Shown one piece after another: positions 7,960 through 15,357 of a stretch of 19,462 nt of DNA. The notes under the pieces were generated by a model, which had not been told where the DNA came from, searched no databases, and saw nothing but the letters and a program-made list of their open reading frames with translations. The stretch covers positions 1-19,462 of the forward strand of contig NZLE01000148.1 of the NCBI GenBank assembly GCA_002692605.1, read 5' to 3'. The stretch's first letter is position 1. Every line of letters begins with the position of its first letter. The translations under genes were made by a program, and so were the position numbers. This DNA comes from Opitutia bacterium (GTDB lineage Bacteria > Verrucomicrobiota > Verrucomicrobiia > Opitutales > Seribacteraceae).

Positions 7960-8922
7960 ATGAAAGTGGCGTTATTTGGTTCTACCGGCTTGTTGGGTTC
8001 GGCTGTGGAGAATGAGCTCAAGAGCAGGGGACACTCATGCCATTCCTTTTCACGGAGGGGAACCAAGACCGGGCAAGGCTACCACGCGTCCGAAGATTTG
8101 TTGATAGAAAACCACGAAAGCGTAACAAGAAGGATGCTCGACTTATGGCCTGACGCGATCGTCAATTGCGCCGCCGTTTCCTCTCCCGATCAAGTGAAGG
8201 TGAATCCAGCTCTGGCGCATGCGATCAACGTCGGAGGCTCCCGCCACCTGGCTGAGGTATCCTCCCACTTGGGGGCTCGCTTTCTGCATATCTCGACGGA
8301 TATGGTTTTCGATGGATCGAAATCACCCTATCGCTCGACCGACCAACCGAATCCCTTGAGTGAATACGGGCGACAGAAACTTGAAGCGGAAAAAGCCATC
8401 TTGTCGGTTACGGACGAGAACTTGGTTGTTTTGAGAATCACTTTAGTCAACGGCAACAGTCCGGGCGGGACGAGGAGCCAACATGAAAAAATCCTTCATG
8501 CCTTGGCAAACAATGAGCCCCTGGTCTTGTTCGAAGATGAGGTGCGCCAGCCATGCTCTTCGGAAAACGTCGCTTCTGCAATGGTTGAACTCCTCGAGCG
8601 ACCAAATCTCAATGGCCTTTTCCATTGGGCGGGTGATGAGGAAATCTCACGATACCAACTGGGAGTTCGTATTCTTCGGAGATTCGGAATGAATCCAAAG
8701 GGAATCAAAAAAGGTTCTTTGAAAAAAGAAGAGGCCAGGATAGGGCTTAGGCCCCGCCATTTGGGCTTCGAACTCGCTCCGCTTGTAGGGAAGTTGAAGA
8801 CCAAACCTCCTAGCGTTGATAAACAACTCGAAGGATTGATCGTTCCGCCTTCTCTTTATGGCTGGTACAGGGAAGCGGCAGACGACCCTTCCCGGTACGT
8901 GCCTCGGTTTAGCTCCAAATGA
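7960..8922 (+). CDS. RmlD-like NAD(P)-dependent sugar-nucleotide reductase (extended SDR)
   Basis: A 320-residue member of the dTDP-4-dehydrorhamnose reductase (RmlD/RfbD) family. The N-terminal Rossmann motif is GSTGLLGS (7-14). VNCAAV (68-73), the STD triad element (112-114) with MVFDG after it, and YGRQK (136-140, the YxxxK catalytic pair) follow; residues ~210-320 are the substrate half. The family reduces dTDP-4-keto-rhamnose, but related proteins act on other nucleotide sugars or are regulatory (MAT2B type). No rmlA, rmlB, rmlC or glycosyltransferase is nearby, so the rhamnose role is unproven and I give no symbol. The stop overlaps the start of the lipoate-family gene by ATGA (8919-8922). 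It is divergent from hisC across 100 nt. Confidence 0.87.
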   Translation: MKVALFGSTGLLGSAVENELKSRGHSCHSFSRRGTKTGQGYHASEDLLIENHESVTRRMLDLWPDAIVNCAAVSSPDQVKVNPALAHAINVGGSRHLAEVSSHLGARFLHISTDMVFDGSKSPYRSTDQPNPLSEYGRQKLEAEKAILSVTDENLVVLRITLVNGNSPGGTRSQHEKILHALANNEPLVLFEDEVRQPCSSENVASAMVELLERPNLNGLFHWAGDEEISRYQLGVRILRRFGMNPKGIKKGSLKKEEARIGLRPRHLGFELAPLVGKLKTKPPSVDKQLEGLIVPPSLYGWYREAADDPSRYVPRFSSK

Positions 8923-9629
8923 GCTTTCTGACTTATCCCGATTTGTCCGAGGGCGGCCCTGAGAACATGGCTACGGATTGGTGGTTGTTTGAAAAAGCGG
9001 CTTCAGAGGCGACACCAAAATTCAGAGCATATTCGTGGGCATCCGAAGAGATAAGTTTTGGATATGGTCAAAAATGGGAATGGGTTGAAGAGGTGACCGG
9101 CGCTTCCATCCAAAATCTTGTCAGGCGACCCACAGGCGGGGGGATCGTCAAACATGGAAAGGACTGGACCTATTGCCTTGTCTTACCTTGTGGCCATGGG
9201 TCGTTCGCCATCCCATCGTTGAGTCTGTACGAACTGATTCATCAAGCGATTGGAGCTGCCCTCGCGAATCAATCCGTTCCGACTGTCTTACAACCCTGCC
9301 CCGCATCCAAGACCAAGGGGATTCCGGGAGATTGCTTTGACGAGCCGGTCGGAAAAGACCTAATGAGCCAAGATGGAAAGTTGAAGTTGGCTGGCGCCGC
9401 CATGAAGAGATCCAGGCAGGCGGTTTTGGTTCAGGGTACGATTGACTTGAGGCCGATTGCGAACTTTGACCCCAAGCGTTACAAAAAGGATTTCGTTTGG
9501 GCGCTTTCCGAAATGGTCGAAGAAAAAGCCGAGGCTGTCGAATGGCCGGAAAATTTTCTTTCCGAACGTAATCCATTCGTAGAAGAATTTGCTTCGTTGG
9601 AGTGGCGACGTGACCGAAAACGAATTTAA
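8919..9629 (+). CDS. Lipoate-protein ligase A / octanoyltransferase (LipM-like) family protein
   Basis: A 236-residue member of the BPL/LplA/LipB superfamily, which attaches octanoate or lipoate to the lysine of E2 and H-protein lipoyl domains. The acyl-binding motif RRPTGGG is at 69-75 with VKHGKDWTYCLVLP after it. DGKLKLAGAAMKR (152-164) holds the conserved lysine (K156), followed by VLVQGTIDL. A cysteine, C139 in GDCFDEP, sits where, as I recall, LipM/LipL octanoyl transferases carry their acyl-enzyme cysteine. ATP-dependent LplA enzymes do not need it, and the large C-terminal LplA domain is absent. Octanoyltransferase is therefore the better reading, held with moderate confidence. It is coupled to the RmlD-like gene by ATGA. 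Its TAA overlaps the opposing rRNA methyltransferase stop in a shared TTAA (9626-9629). Confidence 0.87.
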   Translation: MSFLTYPDLSEGGPENMATDWWLFEKAASEATPKFRAYSWASEEISFGYGQKWEWVEEVTGASIQNLVRRPTGGGIVKHGKDWTYCLVLPCGHGSFAIPSLSLYELIHQAIGAALANQSVPTVLQPCPASKTKGIPGDCFDEPVGKDLMSQDGKLKLAGAAMKRSRQAVLVQGTIDLRPIANFDPKRYKKDFVWALSEMVEEKAEAVEWPENFLSERNPFVEEFASLEWRRDRKRI

Positions 9630-10837
9630 ATTTCCAAAGTCAGGACGTTTTCTATGTGTCTGGTTTGGGGAAAAAGATCAAAGGGTTGCATTTGCAAGAT
9701 CCGATAGCCGCCTTGTAAGAGAAGCTTTGCATCTCTGGCTTGGGTGGCCGGGTCGCATGAAACGTAAACGATTCTGCGAGGTCGAAAAGACAGCGTTTGG
9801 TCGATGAAATTTGCGTCACACCCCTTGCGCGGTGGATCGATGACCAGTGCGTAAGGCTCCCTTTCCCGGTCAAGCTCGCTGAAAATGGAACCGGCATCGC
9901 CAAGAAAAAACTCTGCATTATCGATCTTGTTCAAGAGAGCATTGGTTCGAGCCCCCTCAAATCCATCTCGACTTATTTCGATTCCGATCACGCGCTCGAA
10001 TTGAGAGGCAGCCGAAAGTCCAAAAAGCCCCCCCCCGCAGTAGGCATCGACCAAAACCCGACAAAGGTTTGGGTTCGCCTCGGCAATGACGTGTTCAACA
10101 AGTTGTGGGAGAATAAAGGGATTGTTCTGAAAGAATTCGCCCGCCTTGAATTGAAAGATCAAATCGCGGACTTTTTCGCTCACCGTTTTCTTAGGATCGG
10201 TTATGACTCCTTCAAGGGTGTCTCGAAGCAATAAGGTACCCCCCTTTTTTTTGCCCATGGCTTGAGCTCTTAGGCTTTCTCTTTCTGCGGGTAGGGCTGC
10301 ATTGATTGGATCCGTGGCAATCGGACAAGATGGTACGTCCACCAAGATCCTGCGGGAACCCTGTCGAAGGAATCCGACTTTTCGATTTTCGAAGTCCGGA
10401 GTTTTTTCGTAATGTGGAGTTAGCTTCGATCGATAAGCAAACCTTTTGGGCGATGCGATGGTCGGATTTACCTTGGCTTCGATTCCGCCGATGCGGAGGA
10501 AACTTTCCGCAACGTGCCTTTGTTTCCAAATCAATTGAGTTTGATAGTTTACCGCTTGGTATTGGCATCCGCCGCAAACGCCGAATAAATCACAACGTGG
10601 AGTAACTCTTTGAGGGGAAGGCTCCAGTACCTCAAGGCAATCGGCATCGGAATAATTCTTATGATTTCTGTATATGCGGGCCCTGATTCTCTCACCGGGC
10701 AAAACAAAGGGAACGTGAATGACCCAATTATCGTCTCGGGCAATCCCAATACCCAAATTGGTTACGGAATCAATGAGGATTTCAAGCTCGTGGTGATATG
10801 GGTAAGGAGATTCCCTGAAGCCTTTGGGTGGTCGCAT
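9626..10837 (-). CDS. rlmD: 23S rRNA (uracil-C5)-methyltransferase, RlmD/TrmA family
   Basis: SAM-dependent enzyme that makes 5-methyluridine in RNA; RlmD targets U1939 of 23S rRNA, though RlmC/TrmA-like specificity cannot be excluded. From ATG at 10837 it has 403 residues; a GTG at 10867 would add ten with no family match. A TRAM domain (~18-73) is followed by iron-sulfur cysteines C82-x5-C88-x2-C91 and C171, matching the E. coli RlmD spacing. FFQNNP (235-240), the SAM loop DAYCGGGLFG (264-273), DPPRKG (334-339), nucleophile C361 in VSCDPAT, and base E396 in RHIE complete the set. Two homopolymer tracts lie in the gene: A8-G6 (minus strand, 10252-10239) and G9 (10036-10028). The C-terminus overlaps the lipoate-family gene by 4 nt. 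Confidence 0.92.
   Translation of the reverse strand: MRPPKGFRESPYPYHHELEILIDSVTNLGIGIARDDNWVIHVPFVLPGERIRARIYRNHKNYSDADCLEVLEPSPQRVTPRCDLFGVCGGCQYQAVNYQTQLIWKQRHVAESFLRIGGIEAKVNPTIASPKRFAYRSKLTPHYEKTPDFENRKVGFLRQGSRRILVDVPSCPIATDPINAALPAERESLRAQAMGKKKGGTLLLRDTLEGVITDPKKTVSEKVRDLIFQFKAGEFFQNNPFILPQLVEHVIAEANPNLCRVLVDAYCGGGLFGLSAASQFERVIGIEISRDGFEGARTNALLNKIDNAEFFLGDAGSIFSELDREREPYALVIDPPRKGCDANFIDQTLSFRPRRIVYVSCDPATQARDAKLLLQGGYRILQMQPFDLFPQTRHIENVLTLEI
10028..10036 (-). other. G9 homopolymer inside the rlmD SAM-binding loop
   Basis: Nine consecutive G on the coding strand encode the three glycines of the motif YCGGGLFG (residues 266-273). Such a run is prone to replication slippage and to sequencing error; a one-base change would cut the protein before its catalytic C361. 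Confidence 0.75.
10239..10252 (-). other. A8-G6 slippery tract inside rlmD
   Basis: On the coding strand eight A are followed by six G (codons AAA AAA AAG GGG GGT). The heptamer A AAA AAG is in the zero-frame register of a -1 slip site, as in E. coli dnaX. A -1 shift would end ten codons later at TGA (10214-10212), giving a product of about 209 residues without the methyltransferase domain. No convincing downstream stimulatory structure is seen. Confidence 0.4.
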
Positions 10838-10897
10838 AGTCAAGACTGCCTCGTAACAAGCTCGCACTTTTGAGGCAAAACCCTTTTTTACTTTTAT

Positions 10898-11704
10898 GTG
10901 AACGAGATAATAATCAGCCCATCAAACCCGAGGATCAAGGAACTCGTTAAATTGCGGGAATCACCACGCAGGAGAAGAGAGAGAGGCGTTTTTGTGGTCG
11001 AAGGCCTTGATGACTTCAAGGCCTTGTGGGAATCGGGGAAGCGTGTGGAGGAGGTTTTCCATTGTAAAAAACTAATTTCTCAGGGGTATGTCTCGGAATC
11101 TCTGGCAAAATGGGAAAGGGAAGGAATTAACCTCCAGGAGGTTTCCGAAGAAGCCTTCCTCAAGGCTTCTTATCGGAAAAAATCCGACGGTATTCTCGCC
11201 GTGGTTCGGAAATGGAGTCTGGAGATAAGACCTCCGGAAGAGGTTAAGCATACCTTGGTTGTTGTTTTGGATGAAATCGAAAAACCAGGCAACTTGGGAG
11301 CGATCTTAAGAACGGCTGAGGCCTTTGGAGCCGATGCGGTTTTTTTGTCCGACTCCTGCGTGGATTTCTTTAATCCTAACGTGGTGCGTTCTTCGCGGGG
11401 ATTAATCGGACAAGTTCCGGTTTTTGCGGGAACTAAGGAAGAAGTCTTCGATTGGCTGGGGGCAAGTCAACTTGAGATTTTAGGCACAAGCTCCAAACAA
11501 AGCGATTCCCTCTACGAGTCAAAGTTAGCTCGCGGAACCGCTTTTGTTTTAGGGAGCGAAAAGGAAGGCCTTGGTTCCTTTTGGAAATCAAAAATTTCAA
11601 AATGGTGCAAAATACCCATGCGAGGCAAGGCAAGCTCGCTCAATCTAAATGCATGCTTGGCATGCTTGCTGTCCGAATTCAATCGGGCAACTCAACGCCA
11701 TTAA
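10898..11704 (+). CDS. SpoU/TrmH-family RNA 2'-O-methyltransferase
   Basis: A 268-residue SPOUT-class enzyme of the RlmB/TrmH-like group, which methylates ribose 2'-OH in rRNA or tRNA using SAM and acts as a dimer. The N-terminal ~105 residues form the SpoU substrate-binding domain (SPSNPRIKELVKLRES). Motif 1 is EKPGNLGAILRTAEAFG (128-144) with N132 and R138, motif 2 LGSEKEGL (218-225), motif 3 IPMRGKASSLNL (239-250), which form the trefoil knot SAM site. The target cannot be read from sequence. The start is GTG at 10898; a stop lies upstream in frame at 10871-10873 and no other start fits. It is divergent from rlmD across ~60 nt, and its stop shares TTAA (11701-11704) with the opposing oleD stop. 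Confidence 0.93.
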   Translation: MNEIIISPSNPRIKELVKLRESPRRRRERGVFVVEGLDDFKALWESGKRVEEVFHCKKLISQGYVSESLAKWEREGINLQEVSEEAFLKASYRKKSDGILAVVRKWSLEIRPPEEVKHTLVVVLDEIEKPGNLGAILRTAEAFGADAVFLSDSCVDFFNPNVVRSSRGLIGQVPVFAGTKEEVFDWLGASQLEILGTSSKQSDSLYESKLARGTAFVLGSEKEGLGSFWKSKISKWCKIPMRGKASSLNLNACLACLLSEFNRATQRH

Positions 11705-12699
11705 AGCGTTCGTAGCCAAGGAAGAGTCTCCTTCAATCCATCTTCCATTGAAAGAATGGGAGAATAACCAAAGTCGGAAAGAGCTTCCTTATTGGAAAAC
11801 CAGTGATCATGCGCAAGTTGAGAGGCAACGAATCGAGTCATTGGGGGGTCTCCTTTGAAAAAAGGCAGCTGCCAAACTTTTTCCATAAGCCAGCCAGCCA
11901 AATATGCTTTTCGAAAAGACACCTTTGATTCGAGAGGCGGTAGTTGCAAAGCGAGAAAAATTTCATTGAGCCAACCCCACAGAGCCACGGGTTCGTCTTG
12001 GCTGATGAAGTACGGTTTGCCACCAAATCGCTCATCTGCAATCATCTTTTGCATGGCCAGCAAATGAGCGTGGGCTACGTTTTTAACATGCGTGAGGTCC
12101 ATTCTGTTTCGCCCTTCACCGACGATCCGAAGTTTACCAGCCTTATGCCGCTGGATCACTCTTGGTAAAAGATGGGGGTCCGCTGTCCCCCAAACTAGGT
12201 GCGGACGTAAGGCAAGGCTCTGGAAAGAGCCGGGTTTGTGAGCCAGTAGCACATGTTTTTCCGCCAAGGCCTTGGTGTGGGCATAAGCAAAAGCAGAGTG
12301 GTTTAGGTAAGGAAGGGATTCGTTGCCGTTGGAGATTGATTTTTGGGAAAAAACCACACTGGGCGAACTTGTGAAAATGAATCGTGAAACACCGTGCTCC
12401 TTGCAGGTCTCAAGAAGTTGAACGGTTGACAGGTAGTTCGCGGAATAATAATCCGAATACCTTCCTCCAATTCCGGCTTTTGCGGCGATGTGGAAGACCA
12501 AGTCGGTGCCCCGGATGATTTCTTCAGGTATTTTCCGCTGGGACAAGTCCACGCAATGGTAAGACAAGTTTGGATGCGACCTTGCATTTCGCGGGTTTGC
12601 GGACCGGCCAATGGCAACAATCTTATGCTCCAAAGCGAGCAGTCTAGTCAAAACGGAACTTCCAATAAATCCCATTCCTCCCGTGACGACGATCTTCAT
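11701..12699 (-). CDS. oleD: 2-alkyl-3-oxoalkanoate reductase OleD
   Basis: Extended SDR, 332 residues. OleD reduces the 2-alkyl-3-ketoacid made by OleA to the 2-alkyl-3-hydroxyacid with NADPH, the step before OleC in long-chain olefin synthesis. The Rossmann motif is GGMGFIG (7-13), followed by VFHIAAKAG (68-76), TSSPSV (110-115) and the catalytic YxxxK as Y139/K143. Family-specific stretches separate it from generic epimerases: ALRPHLVWGT, DLTHVKNVAHAHLLA, GKPYFIS..EPVA, GDPPMTRFVA, and the HWF..DFGY ending agree with my memory of Xanthomonas/Stenotrophomonas OleD. It follows oleC with an ATGA overlap (12696-12699), in the usual C-then-D order. Its stop overlaps that of the SpoU gene. Confidence 0.88.
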   Translation of the reverse strand: MKIVVTGGMGFIGSSVLTRLLALEHKIVAIGRSANPRNARSHPNLSYHCVDLSQRKIPEEIIRGTDLVFHIAAKAGIGGRYSDYYSANYLSTVQLLETCKEHGVSRFIFTSSPSVVFSQKSISNGNESLPYLNHSAFAYAHTKALAEKHVLLAHKPGSFQSLALRPHLVWGTADPHLLPRVIQRHKAGKLRIVGEGRNRMDLTHVKNVAHAHLLAMQKMIADERFGGKPYFISQDEPVALWGWLNEIFLALQLPPLESKVSFRKAYLAGWLMEKVWQLPFFKGDPPMTRFVASQLAHDHWFSNKEALSDFGYSPILSMEDGLKETLPWLRTL

Positions 12700-14342
12700 T
12701 TTGGCAAACCGAGCTCGGGGTCAGAAGCAACCAATTTAGTCCATTTTCTGGCCAACGCCAAGCGGTGAATCTTGGCATTGTGCCTTGAGTCCACTGGGAT
12801 GGAGTTTTGCCAAAAGATTCTTTTGATGGCGAAGTCGGGCAGATTCTGCCTCAAGTCATCCCTGATCCTATCTTCAAGAGCGCTTTTTTCCGAGTTTGCG
12901 TCGAGAGGCTCAACCACCAAACAGGGCTCTTTAGTCTTGCCCTTGCCGATTCCAACCAAAGCGGACCTTGCAATCCCATCATGGGCATTAGCAATGGGCT
13001 CACACCTTTCGGTTTCCAAAGGGCCGTTGGGGGTTTGAACGCATTCGATCTTTCTTCCCATGAACCTAAGATGATCATTCTCGTCAAAGTATCCCAAGTC
13101 ACCCATGCGGTGAAAGACTTTTCCCTCGTAGACAAATCTCGCGTCGAAAGTCGCTCCCGGCTTGTTGTGGTAACCATCGGTCACAACTGGTCCTGAAACG
13201 CAAATTTCCCCAACCTCTTTGCCCTCCAGAGGGCTTATTTGAGCCGCGTCACTGGGATAGGGTCCCTTGCGACTTGGAAAAACACGTAAGGTGATTCCTG
13301 AAATCGGCTTCCCCAATAAGGAACCCTCTCCCGACTCGATGCCTTTTCGACAATTTTGGATCTCTTGGGTTTGGCAGTAAGCGACGGGAAGAGCTTCGGT
13401 CGAACCGTAGGGAACAATGACCTCACCATTGACCATTACTTTCGCAAGTTGTTCGATGAGACTGGGTGGGGCAGGAGCACCAGCCAAAAAAATTCTTCGC
13501 ATGGAAGGCAATTCCCGGTTGTTTTCCAAACACCAGTTGGCAATCTTTTTCCCAATGACGGGAGAAGCAAACGCCGATGTGATTTTAAAGTTGAGGATTG
13601 CCCGTACCAATTTTTCGGCATCCGCTCTGGCGGGCTTTCTCGGGTTCATGTCGGGGATAACGCTGGTTATGCCTAATGCAGGGTTGAAAAGACCAAAAAT
13701 CGGTAATGTGGTCAGGTCCAATTCACCTTCGTTCATATTAAAGTTCTCCTTCAGCGAATTGACTTGAGCATTGAAGGTCGAATGGAGGTAACGAACGCCC
13801 TTCGGCTTACCGGTTGACCCTGAAGTAAAGACAATCGCAGCAAGCTCCGAAGCGGATGTCTCGGCAATCTGAATCTCCGATGGTGGTTGCTTCTCACTTA
13901 TGATTTTACCAAGAAAACCCGAATGAATGACTATTTTTCTTCTGATTGACTTGAAGGATCCTGAGAAAAATTTGCTTACGAAACAAACAAGCGGAGTTCC
14001 TACTAGAAACTTTGGCTGGGTCGAACGTATGCAAGCCAACATGGACTTCAGCCCCATTCCAGGGTCAATGATAATCGGTACCGAACCAAGCTGGATAAGG
14101 GCAAAAGCCAAGATTATCAATTCGTAGCCAGGTTGCACGAAAAGCAAGGTTTTATCCCCCTTCCCAATACCCCGAGAGGATAGGATCGAAGCGCAGATTC
14201 TGGTATCGGCGTACAATTGTCCGAAGGTGCGGGGCGCAAAGCCTTGAACTTCGCTCGATAGGACGGCTGGTCGGTCGGGAAGCCTCGCAGCGGTATCCCC
14301 GAGAAGGGAAACTAAGTTTTCTTGCGCAGGGTTTTGCGGCAT
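12696..14342 (-). CDS. oleC: OleC, AMP-ligase-family beta-lactone synthetase
   Basis: A 548-residue ANL-superfamily (acyl-adenylating) enzyme. OleC activates 2-alkyl-3-hydroxyacids with ATP and closes them to a beta-lactone, which OleB converts to an olefin and CO2. The P-loop is FTSGSTGKPKGV (172-183). OleC-typical segments are TTLPIFGLFNPALGITSVIPDM (in 211-232), FLAGAPAP (285-292) and YGSTEALPV (312-320). HRMGDLGY (411-418), GRK (429-431) and RHNAKIH (520-526, with the C-terminal lysine K524) complete the fold. This pattern separates it from ordinary acyl-CoA ligases. It has no fused OleB hydrolase, unlike actinobacterial OleBC. It begins 6 nt after the trxB stop and has no Shine-Dalgarno. 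oleA and oleB are not within the window. Confidence 0.88.
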   Translation of the reverse strand: MPQNPAQENLVSLLGDTAARLPDRPAVLSSEVQGFAPRTFGQLYADTRICASILSSRGIGKGDKTLLFVQPGYELIILAFALIQLGSVPIIIDPGMGLKSMLACIRSTQPKFLVGTPLVCFVSKFFSGSFKSIRRKIVIHSGFLGKIISEKQPPSEIQIAETSASELAAIVFTSGSTGKPKGVRYLHSTFNAQVNSLKENFNMNEGELDLTTLPIFGLFNPALGITSVIPDMNPRKPARADAEKLVRAILNFKITSAFASPVIGKKIANWCLENNRELPSMRRIFLAGAPAPPSLIEQLAKVMVNGEVIVPYGSTEALPVAYCQTQEIQNCRKGIESGEGSLLGKPISGITLRVFPSRKGPYPSDAAQISPLEGKEVGEICVSGPVVTDGYHNKPGATFDARFVYEGKVFHRMGDLGYFDENDHLRFMGRKIECVQTPNGPLETERCEPIANAHDGIARSALVGIGKGKTKEPCLVVEPLDANSEKSALEDRIRDDLRQNLPDFAIKRIFWQNSIPVDSRHNAKIHRLALARKWTKLVASDPELGLPK

Positions 14343-14348
14343 GCAGGG

Positions 14349-15278
14349 TTACGCTTGGTCAGCCAACCAACGTTCGGCTTCTATTGCCGCCTGACATCCC
14401 ATACCCGCGGCAGTGATTGCTTGGCGATAAACGTGGTCGGCGCAGTCTCCTGCAACGTAAACGCCTGGGAGGGCGGTTTTGACCGAACTACCGGATTCAG
14501 GAATCAGGTATCCATTGTCATCCAAGGGTAAAACCTCCTTGAAGGGTTGAGTGTTGGGCAGATGCCCAATGGCAATGAAAACGCCTTTGCATTCAACCTC
14601 TTTCGTTTCACCGCTTTTTAGGTTGGTTACTTGCACCGCCCGCGCCTTTCCATCCTCATCTGCAAGGATTTCATCGACTGCCGAGTCCCATAAAGGCTCG
14701 ATTTTTTCGTGAGCGAGGGTTCGCTCTGCCATGATTTTGGAGGCTCTCAACTCATTCCTCCTATGAATTAAGGTAACCTTAGTGCAAAACCGGGTTAGAA
14801 AAAGAGCCTCTTCGCAGGCGGAATCGCCCCCGCCCACCACAACCACATCCATACCGCGATAAAACGCGCCGTCACAAGTTGCGCATGTTGTGACTCCTTT
14901 CCCTCCGAATAATTCCTTTTCTCCGGGAACTCCCAACAAGCGCGGAGCTGCTCCAGTGGCTATGATAATGGATTTTGCCTGGTAGATTTTTTCACCTGCA
15001 AAAAGGCTCTTTTCCGATTCGCCAAGGGCAACACGGTCGACAAATGCATTTTCCACGCGGGCACCGAACTTCAATGCCTGCTTGCGTAGATGCTCCATCA
15101 GGGAATATCCGTCGATGCCTTCCGGAAAGCCAGGAAAATTTTCGACTTCGGAAGTGGTGGTTAATTGGCCGCCAGGTTGTTTGCCTTCTAAGATAAGGGG
15201 ATTGAGATTAGCTCGAGCGGCATAGATACCGGCGGTGAACCCAGCGCAACCTGTGCCTAATATAATGACATTTTCCAT
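14349..15278 (-). CDS. trxB: Thioredoxin-disulfide reductase
   Basis: Flavoenzyme that transfers electrons from NADPH through FAD and a redox disulfide to thioredoxin, in the cytoplasm. It has 309 residues, the normal low-Mr form. The FAD motif is GTGCAGFTAGIYAARA (8-23), with a cysteine where most members have proline. GGQLTTT (36-42) and ENFPGF (46-51) follow, then the active-site CATC (132-135), NADPH motif GGGDSACEEA (149-158), HRR (176-178), and the C-terminal FAD motif VAGDCAD. No thioredoxin gene is adjacent. It is the first gene of a trxB-oleC-oleD unit with a 6-nt gap to oleC. It is divergent from tatD across 79 nt. Confidence 0.95.
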   Translation of the reverse strand: MENVIILGTGCAGFTAGIYAARANLNPLILEGKQPGGQLTTTSEVENFPGFPEGIDGYSLMEHLRKQALKFGARVENAFVDRVALGESEKSLFAGEKIYQAKSIIIATGAAPRLLGVPGEKELFGGKGVTTCATCDGAFYRGMDVVVVGGGDSACEEALFLTRFCTKVTLIHRRNELRASKIMAERTLAHEKIEPLWDSAVDEILADEDGKARAVQVTNLKSGETKEVECKGVFIAIGHLPNTQPFKEVLPLDDNGYLIPESGSSVKTALPGVYVAGDCADHVYRQAITAAGMGCQAAIEAERWLADQA

Positions 15279-15357
15279 AAAGACTGTGTTTTAAAAATTT
15301 TAATTTGATGGTTTTAGGTTGGCGATAATGGCGCGTCTTCCGTTATTCGTCGAGTAG

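Noticed and set aside
7960..8922. Part of a dTDP-rhamnose (rml) or O-antigen cluster
   Set aside because: No rmlA, rmlB, rmlC or glycosyltransferase is present; the neighbour is a lipoate-family enzyme.
10838..10867. GTG start ten codons upstream for rlmD
   Set aside because: The added residues match nothing in the family and the ATG at 10837 gives a normal-length protein, though the longer start is not excluded.
11651..11668. Tandem 9-nt repeat GCATGCTTG x2 in the SpoU-family gene
   Set aside because: It encodes ACLACL in the helix after motif 3, and the local length fits the family, so it is not a recent insertion.
12696..14342. Generic long-chain fatty acid-CoA ligase
   Set aside because: The LFNPALG, YGSTEALPV and RHNAKIH segments and the adjacent oleD point specifically to OleC.
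15261..15266. Perfect TATAAT on the plus strand near the trxB start, as a tatD promoter
   Set aside because: It lies within the trxB coding start, has no -35 partner at a proper distance, and is about 90 nt from the tatD ATG.
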